Counted from the stretch's first letter, positions 19,264 to 28,212 are shown. The stretch is 64,000 bases of DNA from JACDHG01 sp963811585 (GCA_963811585.1 CAWERR010000006.1:973539-1037538), one strand, 5' to 3'. Made by a program: numbers and translations. The notes: generated from the letters alone by a model not told the origin.

Positions 19264-21477
19264 ATGGCTCGATCACGCCTGACCTTGCGGGCAGCCCGCT
19301 GGAGTGCCACGCATCCGTGGCGCGCGCTGCTCGTGTGGGTGGTGTTCGTGGCCGGCGCAGTCGCCGCCGGCAGCGCGATCGCCACCCAGGAGACAACCGA
19401 CGCCGACTATCGCCTCGGCCAGTCCGGCCGCGCTGACGAGCTGGTCAGCGAAGCGGGGGTCAATGACCCCGACCGGGAGAACGTCGTCATCACCGCCGGC
19501 ACTGCCGGCAGCGATGGGCTCGACCGTGACACGGCGACCGAGGCGGCCCGCGCGTTGACACGAGACATGTCCGCGCTCGATGAGGTGGCCGACGTCGGCG
19601 ACCCGATCTGGTCGCCGTCCGAAGCGGCACTCCTCGTGCTCATCGAGCTGGAGCGGGTTGGAGACGGTGAGGATGTCGACGTCGCACCGCTGCAAGCAGT
19701 CACCGAGGACATCCAGTCCGCCTATCCGGACCTCGACGTGCGACAGGCAGGCGACGCCTCTGTCGACGAAGGCATCGGCACGCAGGTCGAGGCCGACCTC
19801 GCGTCCGCCGAGAGGCTCAGCCTCCCCCTGACCTTGGGTCTGATGCTGCTCGCCTTCGGAGCATTGATTGCAGCCGGAATCCCTGTGCTGCTTGCGATCT
19901 CGGGCGTCGTCGCGACGATCGGCATCTACGCGCCGATCTCCTATCTCGTGCCGAGCGAGCCGACCGTGTCGAGCATGATCCTGCTCATCGGTATGGCGGT
20001 CGGCGTCGACTACTCGCTCTTCTACCTCAAGCGAGAGCGCGAAGAACGCGCCAAGGGTCACAGCACGATCGACGCCGTCGAGATTGCCGCGGCGACATCC
20101 GGCCACTCGATCATCGTCTCCGGTGGCGCGGTCATCGTCTCGATGGCAGGCCTGTACGTCGTCCAGGACGCCACGTTCTCGTCACTCGCCACCGGAGCGA
20201 TCATCGTCGTCGCCGTTGCCGTGCTGGGCTCCGTGACCGTCCTGCCGGCCTTGCTGGCAAAGCTCGGCCGCTGGGTCGACCGGCCGCGAGTGCCGCTGCT
20301 GTGGCGGCTCAACCGGCGGATCGGCAGCGGCGGGATCAGCCGTCGGCTGCTGGCACCGGTGCTGCGACGCCCGAAGACGGCGCTCGCGTTGTCACTGGCT
20401 GCGATGCTCGCGCTGGGCGCGCCCGCCCTCGGCATGACCATGAAGAACGGGACGCTCGACACCCTGCCTAACACGATACCCGAGGTGCAGACCTCGAAGA
20501 CCATCGACAAGGAGTTCCCCTCCGAGGGTTCGTCGATGCAGGTGGTCGTGAAGGCAGCGCCCGAGGACCGCGAAGACGTGGTCGCAGCGCTCAGCGAGCT
20601 GGCCGAGGCCGCGGTTGCCGAAGGCGGGTTCGTCGAGGGCGGCCCAGACGACATACGCACATCCGAAGACGGGACGGTGTCGGCGCTGACGCTGGTCAGC
20701 ACGTTGACCGAGGGCTCGGAAGCCAGCAAGCGCCAGCTTGAGCAGGTCCGGGGTGAGCTTGCGCCGGAGTTCCTCGGGACGGACCTGGTCGACCAGGCAC
20801 CTGACGCGGAGTGGGCCGTGGGGGGCCCACTCGCGGAGAACGTCGACTACACCGAGCATCAGAGCGACAAGCTGCCGTGGGTGATCGGGTTCGTGCTGCT
20901 GCTGACGTTGCTGATGATGGGCCTGACGTTCCGCAGCGTCACGATCGCGCTGATGACGACGGTGCTCAACTTGCTGTCGGTCGCTGCCGCGTTCGGCGTG
21001 CTGACGCTGGTGTTCCAGTACACCTGGGCAGAAGGCCTGCTCGACTTCACGTCGAGTGGCTTCATCATCAACTGGATCCCGCTGTTCCTGTTCGTGGTGC
21101 TGGTGGGTCTGTCGATGGACTACCACGTCTTCGTGCTCAGCCGGATCCGGGAAGGTGCCCAGCGCGGGCTGCCACCGAAGCTCGCTGTCGAGGCTGGCGT
21201 CACGGAGACGGCCGGCGTGGTGACGAGTGCGGCGGCGGTGATGGTGTCCGTCTTCGCGATCTTCGCGACGTTGAGCATGCTCGAGATGAAGCAGATGGGT
21301 GTCGGGCTTGCCATCGCGATCCTGATCGATGCAACGGTGGTTCGCGTGGTGATGCTGCCGGCGATGCTGACTCTCCTCGGAGAGCGGGCCTGGTGGCCGA
21401 GCCGGATCCGTCGCGTCGAGCCGGTCCCGGTGGACGTGCCCGACGAGCAGCCGGCGTATGCAATGACGAAGCAGTGA
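19264..21477 (+). CDS. MMPL/RND-family transporter
   Basis: A 737-residue RND-superfamily exporter in two repeated halves: a membrane helix near residues 20-40, a periplasmic loop, a helix bundle (VSSMILLIGMAVGVDYSLFY), then the second loop and bundle (LFLFVVLVGLSMDYHVFVLS). The GMAVGVDY and GLSMDYHV motifs carry the Asp-Tyr pair of MmpL proton relays. Substrates of the family are lipids, siderophores or drugs. The start at 19264 follows a good ribosome binding site. Divergence from a sensor kinase and regulator suggests envelope-stress or drug-responsive control. The frame is intact. Confidence 0.92.
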   Translation: MARSRLTLRAARWSATHPWRALLVWVVFVAGAVAAGSAIATQETTDADYRLGQSGRADELVSEAGVNDPDRENVVITAGTAGSDGLDRDTATEAARALTRDMSALDEVADVGDPIWSPSEAALLVLIELERVGDGEDVDVAPLQAVTEDIQSAYPDLDVRQAGDASVDEGIGTQVEADLASAERLSLPLTLGLMLLAFGALIAAGIPVLLAISGVVATIGIYAPISYLVPSEPTVSSMILLIGMAVGVDYSLFYLKREREERAKGHSTIDAVEIAAATSGHSIIVSGGAVIVSMAGLYVVQDATFSSLATGAIIVVAVAVLGSVTVLPALLAKLGRWVDRPRVPLLWRLNRRIGSGGISRRLLAPVLRRPKTALALSLAAMLALGAPALGMTMKNGTLDTLPNTIPEVQTSKTIDKEFPSEGSSMQVVVKAAPEDREDVVAALSELAEAAVAEGGFVEGGPDDIRTSEDGTVSALTLVSTLTEGSEASKRQLEQVRGELAPEFLGTDLVDQAPDAEWAVGGPLAENVDYTEHQSDKLPWVIGFVLLLTLLMMGLTFRSVTIALMTTVLNLLSVAAAFGVLTLVFQYTWAEGLLDFTSSGFIINWIPLFLFVVLVGLSMDYHVFVLSRIREGAQRGLPPKLAVEAGVTETAGVVTSAAAVMVSVFAIFATLSMLEMKQMGVGLAIAILIDATVVRVVMLPAMLTLLGERAWWPSRIRRVEPVPVDVPDEQPAYAMTKQ

Positions 21478-21508
21478 CGTCGCGCTGAAAGGAGTGGCAG
21501 CTACTCAA

Positions 21509-21556
21509 TTGTGGCTGAAGGTTCGCTTGACCAGTCGGGCGAACCTTCAGCCACAA
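21509..21556. terminator. Perfect 18-bp hairpin between convergent genes
   Basis: Arms at 21,509-21,526 and 21,539-21,556 (TTGTGGCTGAAGGTTCGC and its exact complement) flank a 12-base loop, TTGACCAGTCGG. It lies between the MMPL stop and the end of the oppositely oriented GGCT-like gene, so it probably terminates both transcripts. It has no T-run. The loop contains GACCAGTCGG, the core of the 22-bp array at 16.5-16.9 kb. Confidence 0.75.
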
Positions 21557-21563
21557 CGCAGGC

Positions 21564-22187
21564 TTAGCTCGCGGGTAGGACGACCGCCGCGGCTAGTGAC
21601 TCCCGCGTCCAGTGTGGCTGCACCCCCGGCCTCGCGAGCAGGTATTCGACGATCTCGTCGTCTCCGAGATCGTGGCTCTCCCGGAGCCCGGCTGCCATCA
21701 ACGCCACATACGGCTCGACCGGCGGGTTGAACTCGATGTCCTCCTGGGTCCACGTCGCGGTGAATGTCACCACCGGCACGTCTTCGATCTCCCCCACCAC
21801 CTGGAGGTGTTCGTAGCGGCCGGGGCCGAGGAGGGCCCGGCCTTCTGTCAAGAGTCCGGTCAGGTCGTGATCGACGCCGGGGCTGCGGTGCATCTCCTGC
21901 GACTGCACGTCGCTGAACTGGCCGGCCGTCAGCAGGTAGGCACGCGCGAACGACGTACCAGGTCCGGCGCGGTCGAAGAACGCGATGCCACCACCCCAGG
22001 TCGGCGACTCCCAGGCAAAGAACACCGAGCCGTCCAGCCGGTACGGCTCGACGCGCGCCGGGGCCGCCGGGTCACGGGCACCTGGGTAGTCGCGGGAGGC
22101 GCCCTCAGGTCGTCCGCCCTGCAGGTAGTGAAGGAACCGTCGCTCGCACAGGTTGGAGCCATAGCTTGCGTACCAGATCTGCTCCAT
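21564..22187 (-). CDS. Gamma-glutamylcyclotransferase-like fold protein
   Basis: A 207-residue protein beginning MEQIWYASYGSNL. The YASYGSNL motif is the substrate-binding signature of the GGCT/AIG2-like beta-barrel fold. Central sequence (YRLDGSVFFAWESPTWGGGI) and the acidic middle fit actinobacterial homologues, some of which carry misleading names in databases. The fold cyclises gamma-glutamyl or related amides, but the activity here is not established. It is separated by about 100 bases from the VOC gene upstream. Confidence 0.75.
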   Translation of the reverse strand: MEQIWYASYGSNLCERRFLHYLQGGRPEGASRDYPGARDPAAPARVEPYRLDGSVFFAWESPTWGGGIAFFDRAGPGTSFARAYLLTAGQFSDVQSQEMHRSPGVDHDLTGLLTEGRALLGPGRYEHLQVVGEIEDVPVVTFTATWTQEDIEFNPPVEPYVALMAAGLRESHDLGDDEIVEYLLARPGVQPHWTRESLAAAVVLPAS

Positions 22188-22289
22188 GCACCACCACCTG
22201 TATGACGCCAGCCCACACGGCCCGAGGCGCCAGCCAGGCTACCGGAGCGAGCTGCCGCCTCGCCGCGTCAGCGATCACAGCTGCCGGCT

Positions 22290-22676
22290 CTACGCATCGA
22301 CCTGATCGCGGCACAGACAGAACACGTTGCCTTCAGGGTCGGCGAGGACATGCCAGCTGACGTCGCCCTGGCCGATGTCGACCGGCTTGGCGCCGAGCGC
22401 GAGCAACCGCTCAAACTCGCTGTCCTGCTCGCGGTCGGTGGGGTTGATGTCCAGATGCAGCCGGTTCTTGGAGGGGCTCGGTGCGTCGGGCACCCAGCGG
22501 AAGTCGATCTCGAAGGCGCCGCCGTCGGCTGACCCGATCGAGACTCCATCTGCTCCGTGCTCGGTCCGCTGCCAGCCACGCTTGACGATCTGCCATCCGA
22601 GAACGTCGGACCAGAAGGTGGCGAGGAGTTCGGCGTCGGTGCAGTCGATCGGCACGGAGACGATGCGGCTTGCCAT
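22290..22676 (-). CDS. VOC (glyoxalase/bleomycin-resistance fold) protein
   Basis: A 128-residue single-domain VOC protein: VSVPIDCTDAELLATFWSDV at the start, NRLHLDINPTDREQ in the middle and HVLADPEGNVFCLCR at the end. Members bind a metal between paired beta-alpha-beta units and act as lyases, dioxygenases or binding proteins. The substrate is unknown. It starts 12 bases after the EamA gene stop with a GAAAGGA ribosome site, so the two form an operon. Confidence 0.87.
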   Translation of the reverse strand: MASRIVSVPIDCTDAELLATFWSDVLGWQIVKRGWQRTEHGADGVSIGSADGGAFEIDFRWVPDAPSPSKNRLHLDINPTDREQDSEFERLLALGAKPVDIGQGDVSWHVLADPEGNVFCLCRDQVDA

Positions 22677-22688
22677 GTGGCGTTCCTT

Positions 22689-23618
22689 TCAGGGCGCAGC
22701 CTGCTGCGCTGCGGCGGTTGGGAACTCACGAGATTCTTGGTGCACGGCGACGCCGGCGATGACGAGCAGCACACCCAGCACCTCAAGCGAGGTGGGGATC
22801 TGCGCAAGCACGACGACGCCGATGACGGTGGCTGTAGCGGGCAGCAACGAGATGAGCAGTGAGTAGGTAGCCCGGGCGAGCCGAGCCATCGCCAGCTGGT
22901 CGCACACGTAGGGGATGACCGATGACGACACTCCGACACCGATCGCAGCCACCAGGGCGACCGGGTCCGTCAAACCAGGCACCGCATCCCAAGCGCCCAT
23001 CGGCAACGCCACCACGGCAGCCACTAGCATCGCGAGGGCGAGGCCTTCGATGCCCTGCATCTGGTCACTGCGTGCGACCCGGTGGCCCAGGACGACGTAC
23101 CAGGCGAAGAGCCCGGCATTGGCAACCGCAAAGGCGACGCCGACCGGCTCGACGACGAGCCGGACGTCCGTCAGCAGATAGACACCGCCGACAGCCAGCA
23201 CGAGCGCCACGATGTTGCGCGGCGTGCGTGCCGCGACGGCAGCCAGCGCAATGATCGGGACGAACTCGATCGCGGCGACCGTGCTCATCGGGAGTCTGTC
23301 GATGGACAGGTAGAAGCAGCTGTTCATCACCGCGAGCACCGCTCCCCACGCCAGCAGGAGCCGCTGCGTCCGCCGGTCCACGCGTTTCCAGATCCGCCAG
23401 GGGCGCCGCCACAGGGCGAAGATGACCGCCGCCGACGCGATCCGCAGCCAGGCCACCCCAAGCGCGTCGATGCGGGTGAACAGCAAGACGGCGCAGGCAG
23501 GCCCGAGGTAGTGGAACACCGCGCTCACCACGAAGTAGAGCTGCGGCGGCACTTGGTTGGCCACGCCCGAGGCAGCGGTCGCGAGCGGCGGCTCGGTCGT
23601 CGGCAGACTTGTCGTCAT
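22689..23618 (-). CDS. EamA/DMT-family transporter (RhtA-like)
   Basis: A 309-residue protein with about ten membrane segments in two five-helix EamA halves. The start at ATG 23618 (MTTSLPTTEPP) is chosen because further upstream codons lack a ribosome site. Segments such as YLSIDRLPMSTVAAIEFVPI and VSSSVIPYVCDQLAMARLAR are typical of threonine/homoserine-exporter-type DMT proteins. It is divergent from an AsnC-type regulator 60 bases away, which suggests an amino-acid-responsive exporter. Confidence 0.88.
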   Translation of the reverse strand: MTTSLPTTEPPLATAASGVANQVPPQLYFVVSAVFHYLGPACAVLLFTRIDALGVAWLRIASAAVIFALWRRPWRIWKRVDRRTQRLLLAWGAVLAVMNSCFYLSIDRLPMSTVAAIEFVPIIALAAVAARTPRNIVALVLAVGGVYLLTDVRLVVEPVGVAFAVANAGLFAWYVVLGHRVARSDQMQGIEGLALAMLVAAVVALPMGAWDAVPGLTDPVALVAAIGVGVSSSVIPYVCDQLAMARLARATYSLLISLLPATATVIGVVVLAQIPTSLEVLGVLLVIAGVAVHQESREFPTAAAQQAAP

Positions 23619-23680
23619 ACCTCTATGATGAGTGCCTGAGATGACGAGAGCCATGGATAATCGAAGGCAAAGGTGCCCTT

Positions 23681-24181
23681 ATGGCTACTGCAAGGCCCAC
23701 GAAGGCAAAGCCGAGGTTACCGAACGGAAGGTCGCCTCTTGACGACGTCAACCGTCGTGTCCTCGCTGCCCTGACCGATGACCCACGGCTCAGCGCCTCC
23801 GAGCTGGCACGCCGGGTCGGTATGTCGGCGCCGGCAGTCCGTGAGCGGGTCAACCGGCTGGAGGAGAGCGGGGTGATCCGGGGTTACCGCCTCGACGTCG
23901 ACCCGGCAGCCGTTGGTCTGCCCGTGGCGGCGTGGGTCAGGATCAAGCCGGGGCCGGGGCAGCTGCCCAAGATCGCCGACCTGGCCGCGGCGACCCCCGA
24001 GGTCAGCGAGTGCCACCGCATCTCGGGGGAGGACTGTTTCCTGCTCAAGGTGCACGTGGCGGCTATCGAGTCTCTCGAGGACGTGCTCGACCGGTTCCTC
24101 CTGCATGGGCAGACCACCAGCTCGTTCATCGTGTCGACCCCCGTGCCGCCACGGTCCGCGCTGCCGCATGCCCCCTCCTGA
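23681..24181 (+). CDS. Lrp/AsnC-family transcriptional regulator
   Basis: A 166-residue regulator. A winged helix-turn-helix is at about residues 20-70 (DDVNRRVLAALTDDPRLSAS, ELARRVGMSAPAVRERVNRL), then the RAM ligand-binding domain (AAWVRIKPGPGQLPKIADLA, ECHRISGEDCFLLKVHVAAI). It divides its 62-base upstream region with the EamA transporter and probably controls it. The region before its ATG includes the dyad-like ATAATCGAAGGCAAAGGTGC. Confidence 0.92.
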   Translation: MATARPTKAKPRLPNGRSPLDDVNRRVLAALTDDPRLSASELARRVGMSAPAVRERVNRLEESGVIRGYRLDVDPAAVGLPVAAWVRIKPGPGQLPKIADLAAATPEVSECHRISGEDCFLLKVHVAAIESLEDVLDRFLLHGQTTSSFIVSTPVPPRSALPHAPS

Positions 24182-24998
24182 CCCCCAGCACGACGGCGGC
24201 TCCGACGACCCGGAATACCTCGGCAAGCGTGACCTGACTTCGTGGCCGAGTCGAGGAGGTCGACGGCTGGCGGATGCGACCGTGGCCGCCGCCGTCGGCA
24301 CGCACCGCTACTTCGACCGGCGGAGCATCCCGTACGTCGTCCTGCTCCTGACTGCCTTGGTCGGCGGCGTGGTTGCAGCCGTGCTGACTGCCCTGAGTGC
24401 CGAGATCTATGACCACGTGTCGGAGCGCGACGGCGTGTCAGGCTTTGACCGGCCCGTGCTCGACCAGATGATCCGGTGGCGATCGGATGGCCTCGATGAA
24501 GCGGTGACCGCGTTCACCGATGTGGGCAGCACGGCCGTGATGCCGTGGGTGGCAGTTGCTGCGGCACTGCTGCTGAGCGCGTGGTGGCGGCGGCCCACTC
24601 CCCTGCTGCTGATGGCGATCGCGGCCGGTGGGTCACTCGCCCTCACGGTGATCGGCAAAGAGGTGATCGACCGGGCGCGACCGGCTACTTCGTTGGCGGT
24701 GCCGCCGTACGAGACGTCGCCGTCATTCCCCTCCGGACACACCTTGAACGCCTGGGTCATCATGCTGCTCGTCGCCTACCTCGTCTGCCTGCGGCTGCAG
24801 AACATCTGGGCGCAGACAGCAGTCGTCGGTGCCTGTGTGCTGTTCGGGCTCGCGATGGCGGCGAGTCGGGTCTATCTGGGCCACCACTGGATGACGGACG
24901 TCCTGGTCGGCATCACGTTGGGCAGCGCCTGGCTGATCGTGGTGGTCACTGCTCATCGCCTTGCATTAACGGTCCTGCGTCACCAACGCGCCGGCTAA
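24168..24998 (+). CDS. PAP2-superfamily membrane phosphatase
   Basis: A 276-residue membrane protein from ATG 24168, overlapping the AsnC-type gene end by 14 bases. All three catalytic motifs are present: KEVIDRARP (C1), PSFPSGH (C2) and SRVYLGHHWMTDV (C3, catalytic His and Asp). Family members dephosphorylate phosphatidate, undecaprenyl pyrophosphate or related lipids at the membrane. About six membrane segments are visible. The roughly 45-residue N-terminal tail is hydrophilic and cytoplasmic. Confidence 0.92.
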   Translation: MPPPDPQHDGGSDDPEYLGKRDLTSWPSRGGRRLADATVAAAVGTHRYFDRRSIPYVVLLLTALVGGVVAAVLTALSAEIYDHVSERDGVSGFDRPVLDQMIRWRSDGLDEAVTAFTDVGSTAVMPWVAVAAALLLSAWWRRPTPLLLMAIAAGGSLALTVIGKEVIDRARPATSLAVPPYETSPSFPSGHTLNAWVIMLLVAYLVCLRLQNIWAQTAVVGACVLFGLAMAASRVYLGHHWMTDVLVGITLGSAWLIVVVTAHRLALTVLRHQRAG

Positions 24999-25007
24999 CC
25001 CCCCGAG

Positions 25008-25117
25008 TGGCCGACATCGGGCCGGCAATCGCCTGCGCAAAGTCGGCCACTTCGAGCAAGGATGGCGAAGTGGCCGACATCAGGCTGGCTATGGCCTGCG
25101 CGAAGTCGGCCACTTCG
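25008..25117. repeat. Tandem pair of intergenic palindromes, second locus
   Basis: Two dyads in the gap after the PAP2 gene. The first has 9-bp perfect arms at 25,008-25,016 and 25,042-25,050. The second has 13-bp perfect arms at 25,066-25,078 and 25,105-25,117 (CGAAGTGGCCGAC and GTCGGCCACTTCG). The centres are related (GGCCGGC..T.GCCTGCGC, about 25 bases). The design matches the 8.6-kb pair. The position between convergent genes (PAP2 and serpin) suits transcription termination. Confidence 0.8.
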
Positions 25118-25135
25118 AGGAACGACGTCGGCTGG

Positions 25136-26467
25136 TTAGGCGGTGGGGTCGGCGACCCGGCCGACGAACAGCGGGGTGGCGGTCTCGACGTCGTGGATGA
25201 CGAACATGAACGGCCGGTCGACGACGAAGGGGACAACCTCCGGCATCGAGGTCACACCCATCACGACGGCAGTTGCTGCCGCGGCTTCGGTGCCCTCTTC
25301 GTCGACGGCGATAAACGCCTCGTGCAGGACGGCGCTGATGTGGAGCTGCTCCTCGGTCGTCATACCACTGAAGTCGGCGCGTACCTCGTCGAAGGCGGTG
25401 GGCATTCCCATCGCCGCCAGGGGTCCCTTGAGTGCCGCCTGCATCCGGAACGTCCAGCGCGGGAGCTGGACCTGAAGGAGCGGCACGGGTGCAGGGCTTC
25501 TCAGGATGTCCGTCAGCCGAGGGCCGTCGACTGATTGCTCGAAGGCGTTCAGATCTGCGTCATCCGGCAGGATCACGGTCATCGCGAGCTCGCCACCGGC
25601 ATACAGCAGCCTCGCCGCCTGCCAGCCGTCACCGCGCGCAAAGCCCGCCCCGTTCAAGATCCCCGACATCGTCTCGGCGTCGACCCGCGCGCCGTCTTGT
25701 CGAGTGAACGGCCGGGGCTCGGTCATCGACGCCTGGAACGGCTGCTCCCACGGCGCCTTGAGGTAGATGGCGTTGACGAGGACGAGTCGCGTGAGACTGT
25801 CGATGACACCCTCAGGCAGGATCTCCTCGATGCGGTCGTGGGTCTGTTTCGCGGTCCAGTCGTTGACGAGCTCACGCGCCGCCTCAGTATCAGTCACGTA
25901 GTCGACCAGATGCAGGCCCGCGCCATAGTTCATCGCGAGTGCGTCGAGGAACTTCTGGTTCCACTCAGTGTCGTGTTGGCCCCACAGAGAGTTTGCGACG
26001 TCGATCGCAAGCGTGGCCTTGCTGCCGTCTGCCCGTTCGTGCTGACCAGCCCGGCTCTCGATGAGTGAAGTGAGCGAGTTGAGTCCGGTGTCCAGCGCCG
26101 CAGGCCCAGCCGAGTGGAGCACGTCGTCCATCTCGGCGGCCGTCGTGCCGCGTGCCCCGTTGCGGGTCATGGCCAGCGCGACGGCGACTGAGTACGGCGA
26201 GGTGACAAGGTTGCCGGGCTCGGCGGCCAGCAGCCGATACAGGTCGGTGGTGAATGACGTAACAGCAGCTACTGCCAGCGGCCTGTCGCTGTCGCCAACG
26301 TCAAGCCGCATCTTGGGTGAACCCGCGACACCGTCGGTCTCTGTGCCCGGCGGTCGCCTATTCGGGGGCACGCTGGGTTTCTCGGCGCAGCCCACGGCCA
26401 GCGATCCCCCGGCCGCGACAACGCCCAGCCACGCTAGGGAACGCAGGAGATCGCGACGGGTCTGCAT
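25136..26467 (-). CDS. Secreted serpin (serine protease inhibitor) lipoprotein
   Basis: A 443-residue serpin with an export signal carrying a twin arginine (TRRDLLRSLAW) and a lipobox-like LAVGC, so it is probably Tat-exported and lipid-anchored. Serpin features run throughout (NLVTSPYSVAVALAMTRNGA, LVLVNAIYLKAPWEQPF, FRMQAALKGPLAAMGMPTAF). The hinge EEGTEAAAATAVV near residues 390-402 matches inhibitory serpins (small residues at P12-P9). Aligning with antitrypsin puts the scissile bond at Thr406-Ser407, followed by RPFMFVIHD. Inhibition of an elastase- or subtilisin-like protease is inferred. Confidence 0.92.
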   Translation of the reverse strand: MQTRRDLLRSLAWLGVVAAGGSLAVGCAEKPSVPPNRRPPGTETDGVAGSPKMRLDVGDSDRPLAVAAVTSFTTDLYRLLAAEPGNLVTSPYSVAVALAMTRNGARGTTAAEMDDVLHSAGPAALDTGLNSLTSLIESRAGQHERADGSKATLAIDVANSLWGQHDTEWNQKFLDALAMNYGAGLHLVDYVTDTEAARELVNDWTAKQTHDRIEEILPEGVIDSLTRLVLVNAIYLKAPWEQPFQASMTEPRPFTRQDGARVDAETMSGILNGAGFARGDGWQAARLLYAGGELAMTVILPDDADLNAFEQSVDGPRLTDILRSPAPVPLLQVQLPRWTFRMQAALKGPLAAMGMPTAFDEVRADFSGMTTEEQLHISAVLHEAFIAVDEEGTEAAAATAVVMGVTSMPEVVPFVVDRPFMFVIHDVETATPLFVGRVADPTA

Positions 26468-26526
26468 GCACGTATGACGCGCTGCCCTGCCCCGTCGGTT
26501 CCGTTCCTGGTGGGATCTGGCAACCG

Positions 26527-28044
26527 CTACTTGTCAGAGTCGCCCGCGTCGTCGTCGTCGGCGGCAGCCGTGTCGTCATCGCCAGCGGCCTCCTCGTCGA
26601 GGGTGAGGTAGTCGGCAGTGGCCACGACGTCGGCGGCCGCGTCGGTCGACGGCTCCTCCGCCGCGGCTGCGGCAGCGGCGGCCGCCTGCGCTCGCCTTTC
26701 GAGCTCGGCCGCGTCCGCATACGTGCCGTCGGGCTGCAGTGTCTTGAGCTCGACGACCTTGCCCGAGGCGTCCTTCACCGTTGCGGACTCGACGACATGA
26801 GCGAGCGCCTTGCCGCGGCGCACCTCGGCGACGAACTCGGGGATGTGGTTGTGCTCCATCGCGTGCTTGATGAAGTCGTCAGGCGACTGCCCGGACTGCT
26901 GCGCTCGGCGGAGCAGGTGCTGGGTCAGCTCACCCTCGTCGACGCTGAGCGACTCGGCCGTCGCGATCTCGTCAAGCAGGAACTGCGCTGCCATGGCGTC
27001 GCGCACCCGCTTGTCGAGGTCAGCCGCGAACTCCTCCTCGGTCTGGCCTTCGGACTCAAGGTAGTCGGCCTCGGACATGCCGGCATACGCGAGCTGCTCG
27101 TTGATCGAGTCGCGGCGAGACTTCATCTCCTCGCCGATGGCGCTGTCGGGCAAGGGGATCTCGACCATGGTGAGGAGCTTCTCGAGGACTGCGTCACGGG
27201 CGGCGCCAGCCTGCTCCATCCGGCCACCGCGCATGAGGCGGTCGCGCACGTCGGCCTTCAGCTCGGCGATCGTGTCGAACTCTGACGCCTGCTGAGCGAA
27301 GTCGTCATCGAGGTCGGGGAGCTCCTGCTCCTTGACCGCGGTCACCTTGACGGTCACATCGACTGACTGGTCCTTGAACTCGCCACCGACAAGCGTCGAG
27401 GCGAACGTCTTCTCGTCGCCCGCCGACATGTCGACGAGAGCGTCGTCGAGCCCCTCGAGCATGGTGGCGCGCCCGACCTGGTAGCTCATCCCGGTGGCCT
27501 GAGCTTCGTCGATCGGCTCGTCGTCCTTCGAGGCAGACAGGTCGATTGTGACGAAGTCACCGTCAGCCGCCGCCCGCTCGACCGGGTTGAGGCTGCCGAA
27601 GCGTTCGCGCAGCGTCTCGATCTGCTCGTCGACCTCGTCGTCACCGATGGAGATGTCGGCGACCTCGGCCTCGATGCCTTCGTACGTCGGCAGCGTGATC
27701 TCGGGCTTGACGTCGAGCTCGGCCGTGAAGTTGAGGTCGGCGCCGTCCTGGACCGCGTCGAGGTTGAGCTCCGGCTGGCCGAGCGGCACGATGTTGTTCT
27801 CCTGCAGGGCCTGGAAGTAGAGCCGGGGCAGAGCCTCCTGCACGGCCTCTTCGATCACGACACCGCGGCCGACGCGCTGGTCGATGACCATGGCAGGCAC
27901 CTTGCCCTTGCGAAAGCCGGGGATGCTGATCTGCTGAGCGATCTTCTTGTACGCCGCGTCGAGGCTCGGCTTGAGCTCCTCGAAGGGCACCTCGACGGTC
28001 ATCTTGACCCGGGTCGGGTTCAAGGTCTCGACGGCGCTCTTCAC
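26527..28044 (-). CDS. tig: Trigger factor chaperone
   Basis: A 505-residue trigger factor from GTG 28044 with AAGGAGA upstream. The ribosome-binding domain contains GFRKGKVPAMVIDQRVGRG. The PPIase (FKBP) domain is near residues 160-245 (GDFVTIDLSASKDDEP), followed by the helical chaperone arms. The C-terminal 50-60 residues are rich in Ala, Asp and Glu (DEEAAGDDDTAAADDDDAGD), an acidic tail common in actinobacterial Tig. It binds nascent chains at the ribosome exit. In related genomes it is next to clpP1, but here the two are separated by the 14-26 kb block. Confidence 0.96.
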   Translation of the reverse strand: MKSAVETLNPTRVKMTVEVPFEELKPSLDAAYKKIAQQISIPGFRKGKVPAMVIDQRVGRGVVIEEAVQEALPRLYFQALQENNIVPLGQPELNLDAVQDGADLNFTAELDVKPEITLPTYEGIEAEVADISIGDDEVDEQIETLRERFGSLNPVERAAADGDFVTIDLSASKDDEPIDEAQATGMSYQVGRATMLEGLDDALVDMSAGDEKTFASTLVGGEFKDQSVDVTVKVTAVKEQELPDLDDDFAQQASEFDTIAELKADVRDRLMRGGRMEQAGAARDAVLEKLLTMVEIPLPDSAIGEEMKSRRDSINEQLAYAGMSEADYLESEGQTEEEFAADLDKRVRDAMAAQFLLDEIATAESLSVDEGELTQHLLRRAQQSGQSPDDFIKHAMEHNHIPEFVAEVRRGKALAHVVESATVKDASGKVVELKTLQPDGTYADAAELERRAQAAAAAAAAAEEPSTDAAADVVATADYLTLDEEAAGDDDTAAADDDDAGDSDK

Positions 28045-28212
28045 TGGTGTATCTCCTTGGAACTGGGGACGGGGCCGCGCCCATGCGTCAGCCACCCGGT
28101 GTGAGGCAAGCAGTCAGCCTATCTGCGGGTTGTGTGAGCGTGAAATCCGCTGATACGGCTGTGACGCGAGTGACACACGGCCCCGACTCTGGGCCCGATG
28201 TTGGGACCGGCG

